Source of the DNA: Dokdonella sp.
GTDB taxonomy: Bacteria; Pseudomonadota; Gammaproteobacteria; Xanthomonadales; Rhodanobacteraceae
Length of the DNA: 64,000 bases
Reading direction: 5' to 3'
Assembly (NCBI RefSeq): GCF_019634845.1
Contig: NZ_JAHCAQ010000018.1
Coordinates: 20,769 to 84,768, forward strand
Part shown: one piece after another, positions 1 to 9,987 of the stretch
Layout: each line of letters starts with the position of its first letter
Position numbering within the stretch: the first letter of the stretch is position 1
Position numbers and translations under genes: made by a program
The notes under the pieces: model-generated
Seen by the model: the letters and a program-made list of their open reading frames with translations, nothing else
What the model was told of the DNA's origin: nothing
The model's database searches: none

Positions 1-673
1 CGAACACATAGTTCGACACCGCGCCGAGGTAGCGCCACGTCTCGCCCGAACTCGGGCGCAGCAGTTGACCGCCCTGCCAGACGCGCACCTGAGGCGCCCC
101 ACCGCGCTCGATGCGGGCGACCTGGTAGTCCGCATAGAGGGCAACGAACATCCAGCCATACAGGAACAGCACCGCCAGATACGACACCTGCAGATACCAG
201 CGCGCGTGGAACAGCTGCCAGCTCAGCCAGCGCAGGCGCAGCCGTTGCCACCACGCCGGCTGCGCCACCGCCTGCAGGCGCGCATGGGCCGCGCGATAGC
301 GCCGGCGTGCGCGCACGTTGACGCGGTCGAAAACCCAGATCAGTGGCAACGTCGACAGCACCAGCAGCAACGCGATCGGTTCCTGAATGCCGGCCACGAG
401 GAAGTCGCTGACCTGCGACAGGCTCAGTACCGGAATGCCAAAGTGCCGGTAGTAGCGATACCCATGGAAGATGCCCGCCATCGCCACCAGCAGGTAGGCG
501 GCCGTGATGCCAAGCGCGGGTTCACGCGCGAACAGGCGTTTGAGCGGTGGCAGCGAATCGCTCAGCGTCGAACGCTCACCGTCCGCCGTGGCGGGTGCGG
601 GTGCGGGTGCCGGCGTGACTTGCGCCTCAGGCACGCTGGCGTCGTGGCCCGACGCCGTCGGCACGCCGCTCAC
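1..673 (-). CDS. Membrane protein of unknown function, 3' part cut by the window edge
   Basis: The reading frame stays open from a GTG at 673 to the left edge, about 224 codons, so the C-terminus is missing. The GTG overlaps the stop of the upstream Fe-S carrier gene as GTGA, which suggests translational coupling and decided the start. The N-terminus is Ala/Pro-rich (APAPAPAPA near residue 22). Hydrophobic spans lie at about residues 54-72, 97-115 and 157-177, with a basic Arg-rich stretch between the second and third. I do not recognise the family. Inner-membrane location is inferred from the spans. Confidence 0.6.
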   Translation of the reverse strand, partial: MSGVPTASGHDASVPEAQVTPAPAPAPATADGERSTLSDSLPPLKRLFAREPALGITAAYLLVAMAGIFHGYRYYRHFGIPVLSLSQVSDFLVAGIQEPIALLLVLSTLPLIWVFDRVNVRARRRYRAAHARLQAVAQPAWWQRLRLRWLSWQLFHARWYLQVSYLAVLFLYGWMFVALYADYQVARIERGGAPQVRVWQGGQLLRPSSGETWRYLGAVSNYVF

Positions 674-1002
674 TGGCCATCGACGGTGAAGCTGCTGCCG
701 CAACCACAGCCGCCAGTCGCATTGGGATTGCTGAACACGAACGCGGCGTTGAGGCCGTCGCGCTGGAAATCGATATGGGTACCGTCGACCAGCGGCAGCG
801 CCTTGCGGTCGACGAGGATGCGCACGCCGTCCTGCTCGAACACCGCATCGCCATCGCCGATCGCGCTGGCCATGTCGATCGAATAGCCGAACCCCGAACA
901 GCCGCTGCGCTTGATCCCAAAGCGGATGCCGACCGCGGTCGGTTGCCGGGCGAGGAATTCCTGCATGCGCGCACGCGCGGCGGCGCTGATTTCGATGCTC
1001 AT
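670..1002 (-). CDS. IscA/ErpA/SufA-type iron-sulfur cluster carrier
   Basis: This 110-residue protein matches the HesB/IscA family in length and motif. The three conserved cysteines are Cys35 in SGCSGFGY and Cys99/Cys101 in the terminal GCGCGSSF. These residues bind Fe or a [2Fe-2S]/[4Fe-4S] cluster that is passed to apo-enzymes. A longer frame reaches upstream, but the ATG at 1002 begins the canonical MSIEIS family N-terminus. It is not next to iscSU or suf genes, so a free-standing carrier role (erpA-like or iscA-like) is inferred. The membrane protein gene follows with a GTGA overlap. Confidence 0.9.
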   Translation of the reverse strand: MSIEISAAARARMQEFLARQPTAVGIRFGIKRSGCSGFGYSIDMASAIGDGDAVFEQDGVRILVDRKALPLVDGTHIDFQRDGLNAAFVFSNPNATGGCGCGSSFTVDGQ

Positions 1003-1146
1003 CGACGTACACCCTTGCGGATGCGGCCCGAGATGGCCGCGGCTCGATACCAGCCGCGGATGATCGCACAAGTTCGGCTATCATCGCGGACCTGATCGAA
1101 CCATCCCGCGCGCTGTTCGCGCGCGTCCTGCCAGGAGTTTCCAGCG

Positions 1147-2571
<1,425 letters not shown>

Positions 2572-2574
2572 GCG

Positions 2575-2898
2575 ATGTCCGCTTCGGCCTGGCATCAATT
2601 TCTGTTCATTGGCGGCCTCGGTCTGGTCGTCTCGGGCCTGACCACCTACCTGATGATCTGGGTGCTGGTCGGCGTGACGCTGCGCGACCGGCACCCTGCG
2701 GTGCGTGCACGCCTGGGCGTGGTGCCGTTCACGCCGCGCGGTTTCGGCTGGTTCCTCGGCGCGGCCTGGCACAGGCTCGGCGACGCCACCGTCACCGCGC
2801 TGGCCGCACCGGGCACCATCGGCGCATGGGCGATCGTGATCGGCGCGGTGCTGGCCACGGTCGCCAAGACCCTGTCGCTGACCGGCGCCTCGACATGA
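2575..2898 (+). CDS. Small two-span membrane protein of unknown function
   Basis: The gene encodes 107 residues and starts 3 bases after the asnS stop, so it is very likely co-transcribed with asnS. Hydrophobic segments at about residues 8-34 (GGLGLVVSGLTTYLMIWVL) and 83-101 (IGAWAIVIGAVLATVAKTL) predict two membrane helices. They flank a polar stretch with several Arg residues. There is no recognisable domain. Its stop overlaps the start of the next small gene (ATGA). Confidence 0.75.
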   Translation: MSASAWHQFLFIGGLGLVVSGLTTYLMIWVLVGVTLRDRHPAVRARLGVVPFTPRGFGWFLGAAWHRLGDATVTALAAPGTIGAWAIVIGAVLATVAKTLSLTGAST

Positions 2899-3200
2899 AT
2901 GACGCAATGCCCCAATGGTGGCTCGCGGTCGTCGGTGACACGCTGATCTGGGCGCGCCTGGTGGTACTGGAGACCGGCATCGCCGAAGTGCTCGACAGCG
3001 ACGGCGGCACGCTGCGTTACGATGACGAGACGGCCGCGCGCATGGCCCTGCTCGATGCCGAGTTTCGCGCCTTCGACGGCCTCGACGAGGACGATGCGGC
3101 CATGCTCGGCTTCGACCTCGACGACATCGAACCGCCGCAAGGCGACGACACCGAGGCGCTGCTGCCGCAGATGGTGCTCAAGCTTGGCGCAAGCCACTGA
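2895..3200 (+). CDS. Small acidic protein of unknown function
   Basis: This 101-residue, strongly acidic soluble protein has an Asp/Glu-rich middle (GLDEDDAAMLGFDLDD). Its ATG overlaps the stop of the preceding gene (ATGA at 2895-2898), which fixes the start and suggests coupling. The opening WWLAVVGDTLIWARLVV could form part of a beta fold. No cofactor or catalytic motif is visible. It is the last gene of the apparent asnS operon, before the separately initiated carbonic anhydrase. Confidence 0.75.
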   Translation: MNDAMPQWWLAVVGDTLIWARLVVLETGIAEVLDSDGGTLRYDDETAARMALLDAEFRAFDGLDEDDAAMLGFDLDDIEPPQGDDTEALLPQMVLKLGASH

Positions 3201-3272
3201 CTCACCGGCTCGCGTCGGCAACGCCGCGTGCGCCCTCCCAACCACGATTCAAGCCTGTCCGCGGAGTCACCC

Positions 3273-3935
3273 ATGCCCCAACAACTGCGTGACCTGCTCG
3301 AACGCAACCGCCAGTGGGCCGAAGCGCTGCGCGCGAGCGACCCCGACTACTTCGTTCGCCTGTCGCAGCAGCAGGCACCCAAGTACCTGTGGATCGGCTG
3401 CTCCGATTCGCGCGTGCCGGCCAACCAGATCATCGACATGGCGCCGGGCGAGGTGTTCGTGCACCGCAACGTCGCCAACGTCGTCGTGCATACCGACCTC
3501 AATGCGCTGTCGACGATCCAGTTCGCGGTCGACGTGCTCAAGGTCGAGCACATCATCGTGGTCGGCCACTATGGCTGCGGCGGCGTGCGCGCCGTGCTCG
3601 AGGAGCGCCGCCTCGGCCTCGTCGACAACTGGCTGCGCCACGTCGAGAACGTCAAGCACCGCCACGTGGCGGCACTCGAAGGCCTGGACGACTTCGGCGC
3701 GCGCCACGACCGCCTGTGCGAGCTCAACGTGATCGAACAGGTCGTCAACGTGTGCCGCACCACGGTCGTGCGCGAAGCGTGGGACCGCGGCCAGAAACTG
3801 TCGGTGCACGGCTGGATCTACAGCCTCGACAACGGCCGCGTGCACGACCTGCACATGCACGTGGCCGACGCCGCCAGCCTCGACGCCGCCCGCGCCCAGG
3901 CCCATGCCGACGTGATCGCCCACGTGCGCGCCTGA
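3273..3935 (+). CDS. can: Beta-class carbonic anhydrase
   Basis: This 220-residue enzyme interconverts CO2 and bicarbonate in the cytoplasm. The beta-class zinc site is clear: Cys43 and Asp45 in CSDSR, then His99 and Cys102 in HYGC. Length and the downstream HGWIYSLDNGRV segment fit the proteobacterial Can type. The frame extends 15 codons further upstream, but the ATG at 3273 has a GGAG site about 9 bases ahead and begins the conserved MPQQLRDLLERN. A GC hairpin follows the stop. Confidence 0.95.
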   Translation: MPQQLRDLLERNRQWAEALRASDPDYFVRLSQQQAPKYLWIGCSDSRVPANQIIDMAPGEVFVHRNVANVVVHTDLNALSTIQFAVDVLKVEHIIVVGHYGCGGVRAVLEERRLGLVDNWLRHVENVKHRHVAALEGLDDFGARHDRLCELNVIEQVVNVCRTTVVREAWDRGQKLSVHGWIYSLDNGRVHDLHMHVADAASLDAARAQAHADVIAHVRA

Positions 3936-3940
3936 CCGCT

Positions 3941-3957
3941 GCCACGCCGAGCGTGGC
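3941..3957 (+). terminator. GC hairpin after the carbonic anhydrase gene, no U-tract
   Basis: A perfect 7-bp stem, GCCACGC/GCGTGGC, with a 3-base loop lies 6 bases after the stop codon. No T-run follows, so it may block 3' exonucleases rather than act as an intrinsic terminator. Confidence 0.3.
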
Positions 3958-4194
3958 GTCGGCGCGGGCGCCACCGTCCACGCAGCGCTTGCTGCAAACG
4001 CGCAATCCGCCAACGTACGCAATGTCCAGCGCCCGACGCGGACAAGCGGGCCGTGCCTGTGCTAGTTTGCGCGGCGCACCGGCGCTGGCGCCCGCAAGCG
4101 CGGATGACGGCATCGGGCCACGCAAGGGGAGATTGCGTGTCGCAGCACCGGCCGGTTTGCGCCATCCGTTCAATCACTCGTTGGGGAATACACG

Positions 4195-7100
4195 ATGACA
4201 CCGATATCCGACCGCGCACACGGCCGTGCCGTGCGCGCGCCGCGCCGCTGGCTTGCGGGCGCCGCCTGCGGTCTGCTGGCCGCCTGTGCCAGCGCACTGC
4301 TGTCACCCGCTTTCGCGATCCAACCGCTCGTGCCAGGCCAGCACGCAACGCAGACCCGCCTGCTGCAGCCGATCAGCGCACAGGACATCAACGTCGAACC
4401 GGCCCTTGAGGCCACCACCAGCCTTGCTGCCGCAGCCGCGCAGCGGGCGCAGGTGGCGGGCTTCCTGGCTCGCTATGGCGGCGAGTGGGAAATGCGCTGG
4501 GACCGCCGCAACGACCTGCCCAACCTGATCCAGGGCAGCGGCATCGCGCTGGTGCCGGGACGCGGCAATGCGCTCACGCTCGCCCAGCTCGGTCTGCCCG
4601 CCAACCATCAGGTTGACCTGGCGACGGTCGAGACGCGGCTGCGCGACTTCATCGCCGCCAACGCCGAACTGCTCGGCGTCAAGGGCGTGGACCTGCGTCT
4701 CGATCCGGCGAGCAGCACGGTCTACGGCAAGGGCGACAGCCACTGGTTCGTCGAGTTCGAGCAGTATCAGGACGGCGTGCGCGTGGATGGCGCCAACGTG
4801 TTCTTCCGCATCGCCGCCGGCAACATCATCCAGTTCGGCAGCAACCGTATCGCTCCGGTACGCATCGGCAGCTTCCCGGTATCGGCTCGCGACGCGGCCT
4901 TCGCGCTGGCGCTGGCCGACATCGGCTTCGCCGCGGGGACCACCGTGAGCGAAGTGCTCGATGCCGGTGAGTTGTTGCTGCTGCCGGTGGCGCCGGCTGG
5001 CGACAGTGGCACGGCCGACTTCGCCGGCAGCACCGGCCAGGGCTACGCGCATCGACTGGTGTGGCGCTTCACCTTCCGCGTGCATGACGACGAGGCGACC
5101 TATCGGGTGCTCACCGACGCGCACAGCAATCGCGTCATCGATGTGCAGAACATCAACACCTACGTCAACGCCACCGTCACCGGCGGCATCTACCCGACCA
5201 CCAACACCGATCCCGAGATCGTCGTGCCGCTGCCGTTCGCCGCAGTCACCAACGGCAGCGCCAAGGTCACCGATGCGCTCGGCATCTACGACTATTCGGG
5301 TGGCGCCGCGACGAGTGCGCTCGACGGCAAGTATTTCAAGATGAGCGACGGCTGCGGCTCGATCTCGCTGAGCAACTCGACCGATGGCAACCTCGCCTTC
5401 GGCAGCAGCGGCGGCACCGACTGCACGACGCCCGGCGTCGGCGGACCAGGCAACACGCACTCCTCGCGCAGCGGCTTCTACCACCTGACCAATATCAACC
5501 GCAAGGCGATCACCTTCCTGCCGGGCAACACCTGGCTCAACGGCAAGGTGACCGCGAACATGAACGTCAACGACGTCTGCAATGCCTATTGGAACGGCGC
5601 CAGTCTCAACTTCTTCAAGTCGGGCACCTACGGCAGCACGTTCTGCTCCAACACCGGCGAGATCGCCGCCGTGTTCCTGCACGAGTGGGGCCACGGCATG
5701 GACACCAATTCGGGTGGTTCGGCCGGGGACATGGGCAGCGGCGAAGCGGTCGGCGATACCTTCGCCTTCCTCGAGACCAAGACCTCCTGCATCGGCGACA
5801 ACTTCACGCCCGGCAAGATCTGCCACAACTGCACGACCTGCACCGGTGTGCGCGACGTGCGCGACTTCGGCCTCACCGGCAGCAAGCCGATCGCCAAGCC
5901 GTCCAATGTAACCGCCGCCGGCGGCATCAAATGCGATGACTACGTGGGCCAAGGCGGTATCTCGTGCCCCTACACCACCAACAGCGGCCAGGTTTACCGC
6001 GGCCCGATGGGTTACGAAGGTCATTGCGAGAGCATCATCGCGAGCTCGGCCAACTGGGACCTCAGCCAGATGCTCATCAGCAGGTGGGGCAACCCGCAGG
6101 GCTGGCAGGAGATGGATCGCATCTGGTATGGCAGCCTCACGCCAAGCAAGAGCGCCTATCGCGTGGCGTCGGGCGGCACCTGCAATCCGAGCGCGACGGT
6201 CGATGGCTGCGGCGCCAACAACTGGTACACGGTGTTCCTCGCCGCCGACGACGACGACGGCAACCTCGGCAACGGCACGCCCAATGCCTGCCGCATCTGG
6301 GACGCGTTCAACGCCCACGGCATCGCCTGCGGCACGCGTCCGGTGTGCAGCAACGACGCGCCCGACTTCAACCTCGCCATCACGCCCGCGACGCAGAGCG
6401 TGTGCGCAATGCCGAGCGCCAGCGCAAGCTACACGGTCAACGTCGGCCAGCAACTGGGCTTCACCAACCCTGTTGCGCTGAGCGCGAGTGGGCTGCCCAG
6501 CGGCGTCAGCGCCTCGTTCAGCCCCTCGAGCGTCATCCCGGGCAACAGTGCCGCGATGACGGTCAACGTCAGCGGCGCCGCCGCCGGCACCGCAACGCTG
6601 ACAGTGAGCGGCAGCGCCAGCGGCAGCCCCGGTCACAGCGCGACCACGCAGCTCGTGATCGCGACCGCCCTGCCGGCGCTGCCGGCGCTGAACGCGCCGC
6701 TCGATGGCGCCACTGGCACGCCACGCAGCCCTGCCTTCGCCTGGGCCAGCGACGTCGCCGCCGAGAGCTACACCATCGAAGTCGCAAGCGACAATGCGTT
6801 CACGACGATCGTCGCCAGCGGCACGCCGACCAGCAACAGCTGGACGCCATCGACGCCACTGGCGCCGCTGACCACCTATTACTGGCGCGTGCGTGCCAAC
6901 AGTGTGTGCGGCAACAGCAGCTACTCGCCGACGTTCAGCTTCACCACCGGCGTGACCTTCCCCGAGCCGTACTGCCCGGTCACGTTCCCGAACAATGTCG
7001 AGCCGATCACCAAGGTCATCTTCACCGGCATCAACAACCCGAGCTCGGCCGCGCTCAACGGCAGCCCGGCGCTGGAGGACTTCCTCGGCGTGAGCGGCGG

Positions 7101-7965
7101 TCTCGTCGCGGCCGGCCAGAGTTATTCGATCACGGTCGAAGGCAACACCGATGGCAGCTGGACCAACGTGATCAACGCCTTCATCGACTGGAACCGCAAC
7201 GGCACGTTCGAGGCCAGCGAGGGCTACTCGATCGGCAACATCACCAACTCGACCGGACTTGACGGCAAGCAGGCCACCAACACGATCGCGGTGCCGGCCA
7301 GCGTGACGCCGGGCCCGGTGCGCATGCGCGTGCTCAAGCGGTACAGCGCGGCGGCAACGGCCTGCAACAACACGGGTTATGGTCAGGGTGAGGACTACAC
7401 GCTGATCGTGCAGGGCAACGCGAACTACACGGTCGGCGGCAGCGTGACGGGCCTGGCCGGTTCCGGCCTCGTGCTGTCGCTCAATGGCAGCCAGAGCCTG
7501 CCGGTGGCGGCCAATGGCAGCTTCACGTTCCCGACCGCGCTGGCCGACGGCAGCAGCTATGCGGTGACGGTGACGACCCAGCCCGGCACGCCTGCGCAGA
7601 CCTGCACGGTCAGCAATGGCGGCGGCGTGCTCGCCGGTGCCAACGTGACCAATGTCGCCGTGGCCTGCACGACCAATACCTACACGGTCGGTGGCAGCGT
7701 GACGGGCCTGGTCGGTTCCGGCCTCGTGCTGTCGCTCAATGGCAGCCAGAGCCTGCCGGTGGCGGCCGATGGCAGCTTCACCTTCCCGACTGCGCTGCTT
7801 GACGGCAGCAGCTATGCGGTGACGGTGACGACCCAGCCGAGTGCGCCGATCGAGGTGTGCACGGTCAGCAATGGCAGCGGCACGCTCGCCGGCGCCAACG
7901 TCGGCAACGTGGCCGTGAGCTGCATCGACCGCATCTTCGCCGACGGCTTCGACGAAGCCCCCTGA
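4195..7965 (+). CDS. Large secreted M36-like (fungalysin-type) metalloprotease with modular C-terminus
   Basis: This 1256-residue exported protein has a long basic N-region and a hydrophobic core ending near SPAFA. About residues 140-235 resemble an FTP/PepSY-type propeptide. The zinc motif HEWGH is at 496-500, followed by GSGEAVGDTFAF, which supplies a candidate third-ligand Glu, as in gluzincins. Further on are a candidate Ig-like stretch, a fibronectin-III-like module (about 825-915), a GEVED-like module (about 930-1075), two 85-residue tandem repeats (about 1078-1247) and the ending IFADGFDEAP. M36 assignment rests on the propeptide plus HExxH pattern. Many Cys residues suggest disulfides and an extracellular location. 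A U-tract terminator follows. Confidence 0.85.
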   Translation: MTPISDRAHGRAVRAPRRWLAGAACGLLAACASALLSPAFAIQPLVPGQHATQTRLLQPISAQDINVEPALEATTSLAAAAAQRAQVAGFLARYGGEWEMRWDRRNDLPNLIQGSGIALVPGRGNALTLAQLGLPANHQVDLATVETRLRDFIAANAELLGVKGVDLRLDPASSTVYGKGDSHWFVEFEQYQDGVRVDGANVFFRIAAGNIIQFGSNRIAPVRIGSFPVSARDAAFALALADIGFAAGTTVSEVLDAGELLLLPVAPAGDSGTADFAGSTGQGYAHRLVWRFTFRVHDDEATYRVLTDAHSNRVIDVQNINTYVNATVTGGIYPTTNTDPEIVVPLPFAAVTNGSAKVTDALGIYDYSGGAATSALDGKYFKMSDGCGSISLSNSTDGNLAFGSSGGTDCTTPGVGGPGNTHSSRSGFYHLTNINRKAITFLPGNTWLNGKVTANMNVNDVCNAYWNGASLNFFKSGTYGSTFCSNTGEIAAVFLHEWGHGMDTNSGGSAGDMGSGEAVGDTFAFLETKTSCIGDNFTPGKICHNCTTCTGVRDVRDFGLTGSKPIAKPSNVTAAGGIKCDDYVGQGGISCPYTTNSGQVYRGPMGYEGHCESIIASSANWDLSQMLISRWGNPQGWQEMDRIWYGSLTPSKSAYRVASGGTCNPSATVDGCGANNWYTVFLAADDDDGNLGNGTPNACRIWDAFNAHGIACGTRPVCSNDAPDFNLAITPATQSVCAMPSASASYTVNVGQQLGFTNPVALSASGLPSGVSASFSPSSVIPGNSAAMTVNVSGAAAGTATLTVSGSASGSPGHSATTQLVIATALPALPALNAPLDGATGTPRSPAFAWASDVAAESYTIEVASDNAFTTIVASGTPTSNSWTPSTPLAPLTTYYWRVRANSVCGNSSYSPTFSFTTGVTFPEPYCPVTFPNNVEPITKVIFTGINNPSSAALNGSPALEDFLGVSGGLVAAGQSYSITVEGNTDGSWTNVINAFIDWNRNGTFEASEGYSIGNITNSTGLDGKQATNTIAVPASVTPGPVRMRVLKRYSAAATACNNTGYGQGEDYTLIVQGNANYTVGGSVTGLAGSGLVLSLNGSQSLPVAANGSFTFPTALADGSSYAVTVTTQPGTPAQTCTVSNGGGVLAGANVTNVAVACTTNTYTVGGSVTGLVGSGLVLSLNGSQSLPVAADGSFTFPTALLDGSSYAVTVTTQPSAPIEVCTVSNGSGTLAGANVGNVAVSCIDRIFADGFDEAP
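7426..7935 (+). repeat. Two tandem 255-bp units inside the metalloprotease gene
   Basis: Unit 1 begins at 7426 (TACACGGTCGGCGGCAGC) and unit 2 at 7681 (TACACGGTCGGTGGCAGC). The period is exactly 255 bases, or 85 codons. Their first 170 bases or so are almost identical and the last third diverges. Each unit encodes a beta-rich module beginning YTVGGSVTGL with paired cysteines (QTCTVSNG, VACTTN in unit 1). Confidence 0.9.
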
Positions 7966-7988
7966 TACCCGTCAGGCGGTGAATTCCG

Positions 7989-8021
7989 GCGCCACGACCG
8001 CAAGGTCGTGGCGCTTTTTTT
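7989..8021 (+). terminator. Rho-independent terminator of the metalloprotease gene
   Basis: A perfect 11-bp stem, GCGCCACGACC/GGTCGTGGCGC, closed by a GCAA tetraloop (GNRA type), is followed directly by seven T residues. It lies 24 bases after the stop codon. It is the best intrinsic terminator in the window. Confidence 0.92.
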
Positions 8022-8242
8022 GGCCCCCATCGAGCGCAGCACGACGACCGCCCGGCCTCATGCAGGCCAATGTCGATGCCGTCACGCTCCGACCACGGGC
8101 CCACGCGGTTACACTTGCACCCCACGCCTGTGCGCGTCACCCGGATGGTGCTGCGGCCGCGATCCCGTTCAAGGGGCCGGCGCCTCCGACAGCGCTGCGG
8201 CATCACCGACCCGCATCACCGCCGACAAGGGAGCCCACTCCA

Positions 8243-8773
8243 GTGAAAGTCGCCATCCGTACATGCCTGATCGCCGCCTCGTTGGTCCTTGTTGCCGGCA
8301 GCCTCGGCGCGCAGGATCAGGCCAGTTTCACGCTCAACGACGGCGCGGTGCGCTTCCACGCGCCAGCATCATGGATGTCGGTGATGGAGAAGAAGGAAGG
8401 CGATCCGCAGGCGATCGCATTCCAGGTGCCCGACCCGAGCGCGCAGGACAGTGAGGATGCGGCCACGGTCACGGTCAAGACCCGCCAGCTCGCCGACGCC
8501 GCCGGTTTCGCCGCAGCCGTGCAGCAGGAATTCGAACGCGCGAAGGAGCAGCCGGGTTTCGCCACCGATCCCGCCAACAAGGATGCCGCCGTGCGCCAAT
8601 ACTTCGTGTCGCGCGGCAAGACGCGCTATCTCGTGCGCGACCGCGCCAAGCTCGTGGGCAAGATCGCTGCCGAAGTGCGCTGCCAGCGGCCACTGCTGGC
8701 GTCGACTCCGGCGGCGTGGAGCGCCCAGTTCGACCGCGATTGCGACGCGATCATGGCCTCGCTCGGCTCCTGA
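8243..8773 (+). CDS. Small secreted protein of unknown function
   Basis: The gene encodes 176 residues from a GTG at 8243 preceded by AAGGGAG. The start was chosen because it opens directly into a signal peptide (VKVAIRTCLIAASLVLVAG, cleavage likely after SLGA). The mature part has a pattern like SHAPASWMSVMEKKEGDPQ seen in small exported lipoprotein-like domains (FxLNDGxVRFxxPxxW), and contains two cysteines (RCQRP, DRDCDAI) that may pair. No catalytic motif is visible. It lies between a terminator and a convergent GumN gene, so it is probably monocistronic. Confidence 0.75.
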   Translation: MKVAIRTCLIAASLVLVAGSLGAQDQASFTLNDGAVRFHAPASWMSVMEKKEGDPQAIAFQVPDPSAQDSEDAATVTVKTRQLADAAGFAAAVQQEFERAKEQPGFATDPANKDAAVRQYFVSRGKTRYLVRDRAKLVGKIAAEVRCQRPLLASTPAAWSAQFDRDCDAIMASLGS

Positions 8774-8787
8774 GTGCAGACCACCAT

Positions 8788-8818
8788 GCCAGCGCGCACG
8801 TCACGGTGACGCGCTGGC
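8788..8818. terminator. Hairpin between two convergent genes
   Basis: The arms GCCAGCGCG (8788-8796) and CGCGCTGGC (8810-8818) enclose an internal TCAC/GTGA pairing. It spans the 27-base gap between convergent genes and covers the GumN stop codon. A bidirectional terminator or 3' end protector is plausible, but no U-tract is present. Confidence 0.4.
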
Positions 8819-9862
8819 CGCGGATGCCGGCCCATCCGAACTCGCACCCGCGTCATTGCCCTCGTCCGCATCGGGCGCGATGACCTCGTAACCGCGCGCA
8901 CGCAGCGCGCCCAGATAGCCGTCGGCGCCAACGACTTCGCTCATCGGCAGCAGCGCAAAGCTCACCGCGTGCGCATCGAGCGCCTTGCCCGCCGCGTCGA
9001 GCCACAGCTCGCGCGCGCGCGCCTCGATGTCGCCGGCTGCCTGCAGCACCTGGGAGCGCTGCATGGCCTCGAAGCAGGCCGCCGACTGGTCCACGTAGGG
9101 CAAGGCGCGCAGCGCGGCCAGATCGCCGCTGGCCCAGGCATTGGCACGCTGCCGCATCGTGACGAGATCGGTCTCGAGGCGCTCGATGGTCCTGGCGAAG
9201 CACGCGATGTCGTCGATCTGCTCATGCTTGAACTGCTTGATCGCCGCGCGCGGACGATCCAACGCGATCTCGATGCGCAACGGGATTGGGGTCAGCTTGG
9301 CCTGCTTGGCGAACTGCGCAATGCGCTCATCGACCGCCGCGGTTTCCACGCTCATGCCATTGGCGCGCACAGCCGCGCGATACAGCGCCGTGGCCGCGAA
9401 CAGCGGCCGCCAGCGTTCGACCTTGTTGCCGCGCCCCAGGTAGCGCCGCTTGAGCACCTGCCAGCGCGCGTACAGTTCGGCCGGTACCACGTCCTCGAGC
9501 TTCTTGCCGTCGGGAAGGTTGCGCACGCCGATGAGCCAGGGCGCGAGCGCGAGCTGGCCGAACCAGCCCAGGTCGGATTTGATCGACAGGCCTGGCCTGT
9601 CGAGCAGCGCCTGCGCCTGCGCGATGCGTTCACCGACTTCGCCGGCCCGCCACTGCATCGCGCGCGGTAGCGGCGCGAGCGTGCCAAGCACCCACAGCAC
9701 GTGCCCGCCCTTGCGCACCTGCCACAGCCCCGGGCCTGGCTGCTCGCCGGTGACGACGATGGTGGCGAGCTCGGCGCCATCTGCGGGCGGCGCCGTGCCG
9801 TCCTGCGCCAGAGCGAACGGCGCCCATGCCAAGGCCAATACCAGCCACCAACGTGCAGCCAT
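8801..9862 (-). CDS. TraB/GumN family protein, exported
   Basis: This 353-residue protein carries a signal peptide (MAARWWLVLALAWAPFALA). The mature part has the TraB/PrgY/GumN pattern: LWQVRKGGHVLWVLGTLAPLP near the N-terminus, with the usual Gly/His-containing strand, then a helical core. The first helix-loop has GTLAPLP where most family members have GT-x-H-x-G, so the putative metal-binding histidine seems missing. The start at 9862 follows AGGAG; a longer frame upstream lacks a ribosome site. Members are proposed metal-dependent proteases; function here is uncertain. It converges on the secreted-protein gene. Confidence 0.8.
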   Translation of the reverse strand: MAARWWLVLALAWAPFALAQDGTAPPADGAELATIVVTGEQPGPGLWQVRKGGHVLWVLGTLAPLPRAMQWRAGEVGERIAQAQALLDRPGLSIKSDLGWFGQLALAPWLIGVRNLPDGKKLEDVVPAELYARWQVLKRRYLGRGNKVERWRPLFAATALYRAAVRANGMSVETAAVDERIAQFAKQAKLTPIPLRIEIALDRPRAAIKQFKHEQIDDIACFARTIERLETDLVTMRQRANAWASGDLAALRALPYVDQSAACFEAMQRSQVLQAAGDIEARARELWLDAAGKALDAHAVSFALLPMSEVVGADGYLGALRARGYEVIAPDADEGNDAGASSDGPASAASASP

Positions 9863-9987
9863 ACACGCGACTCCTGACGACAAGGAGCGCGCAGTGTCCA
9901 CACACGGCGCCACCGCCGCGTCAAAAATCCGTTGCAACGAGCAGGGTGATTGCGCCCGTGGTCAGGACCGGTACAGGCGCCGCGCCA

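Noticed and set aside
4303-6636. 777-codon minus-strand frame across the metalloprotease gene
   Set aside because: Antisense shadow of a gene with clear domains; composition is Val/Ala/Gly/Arg-rich with no signal or motif.
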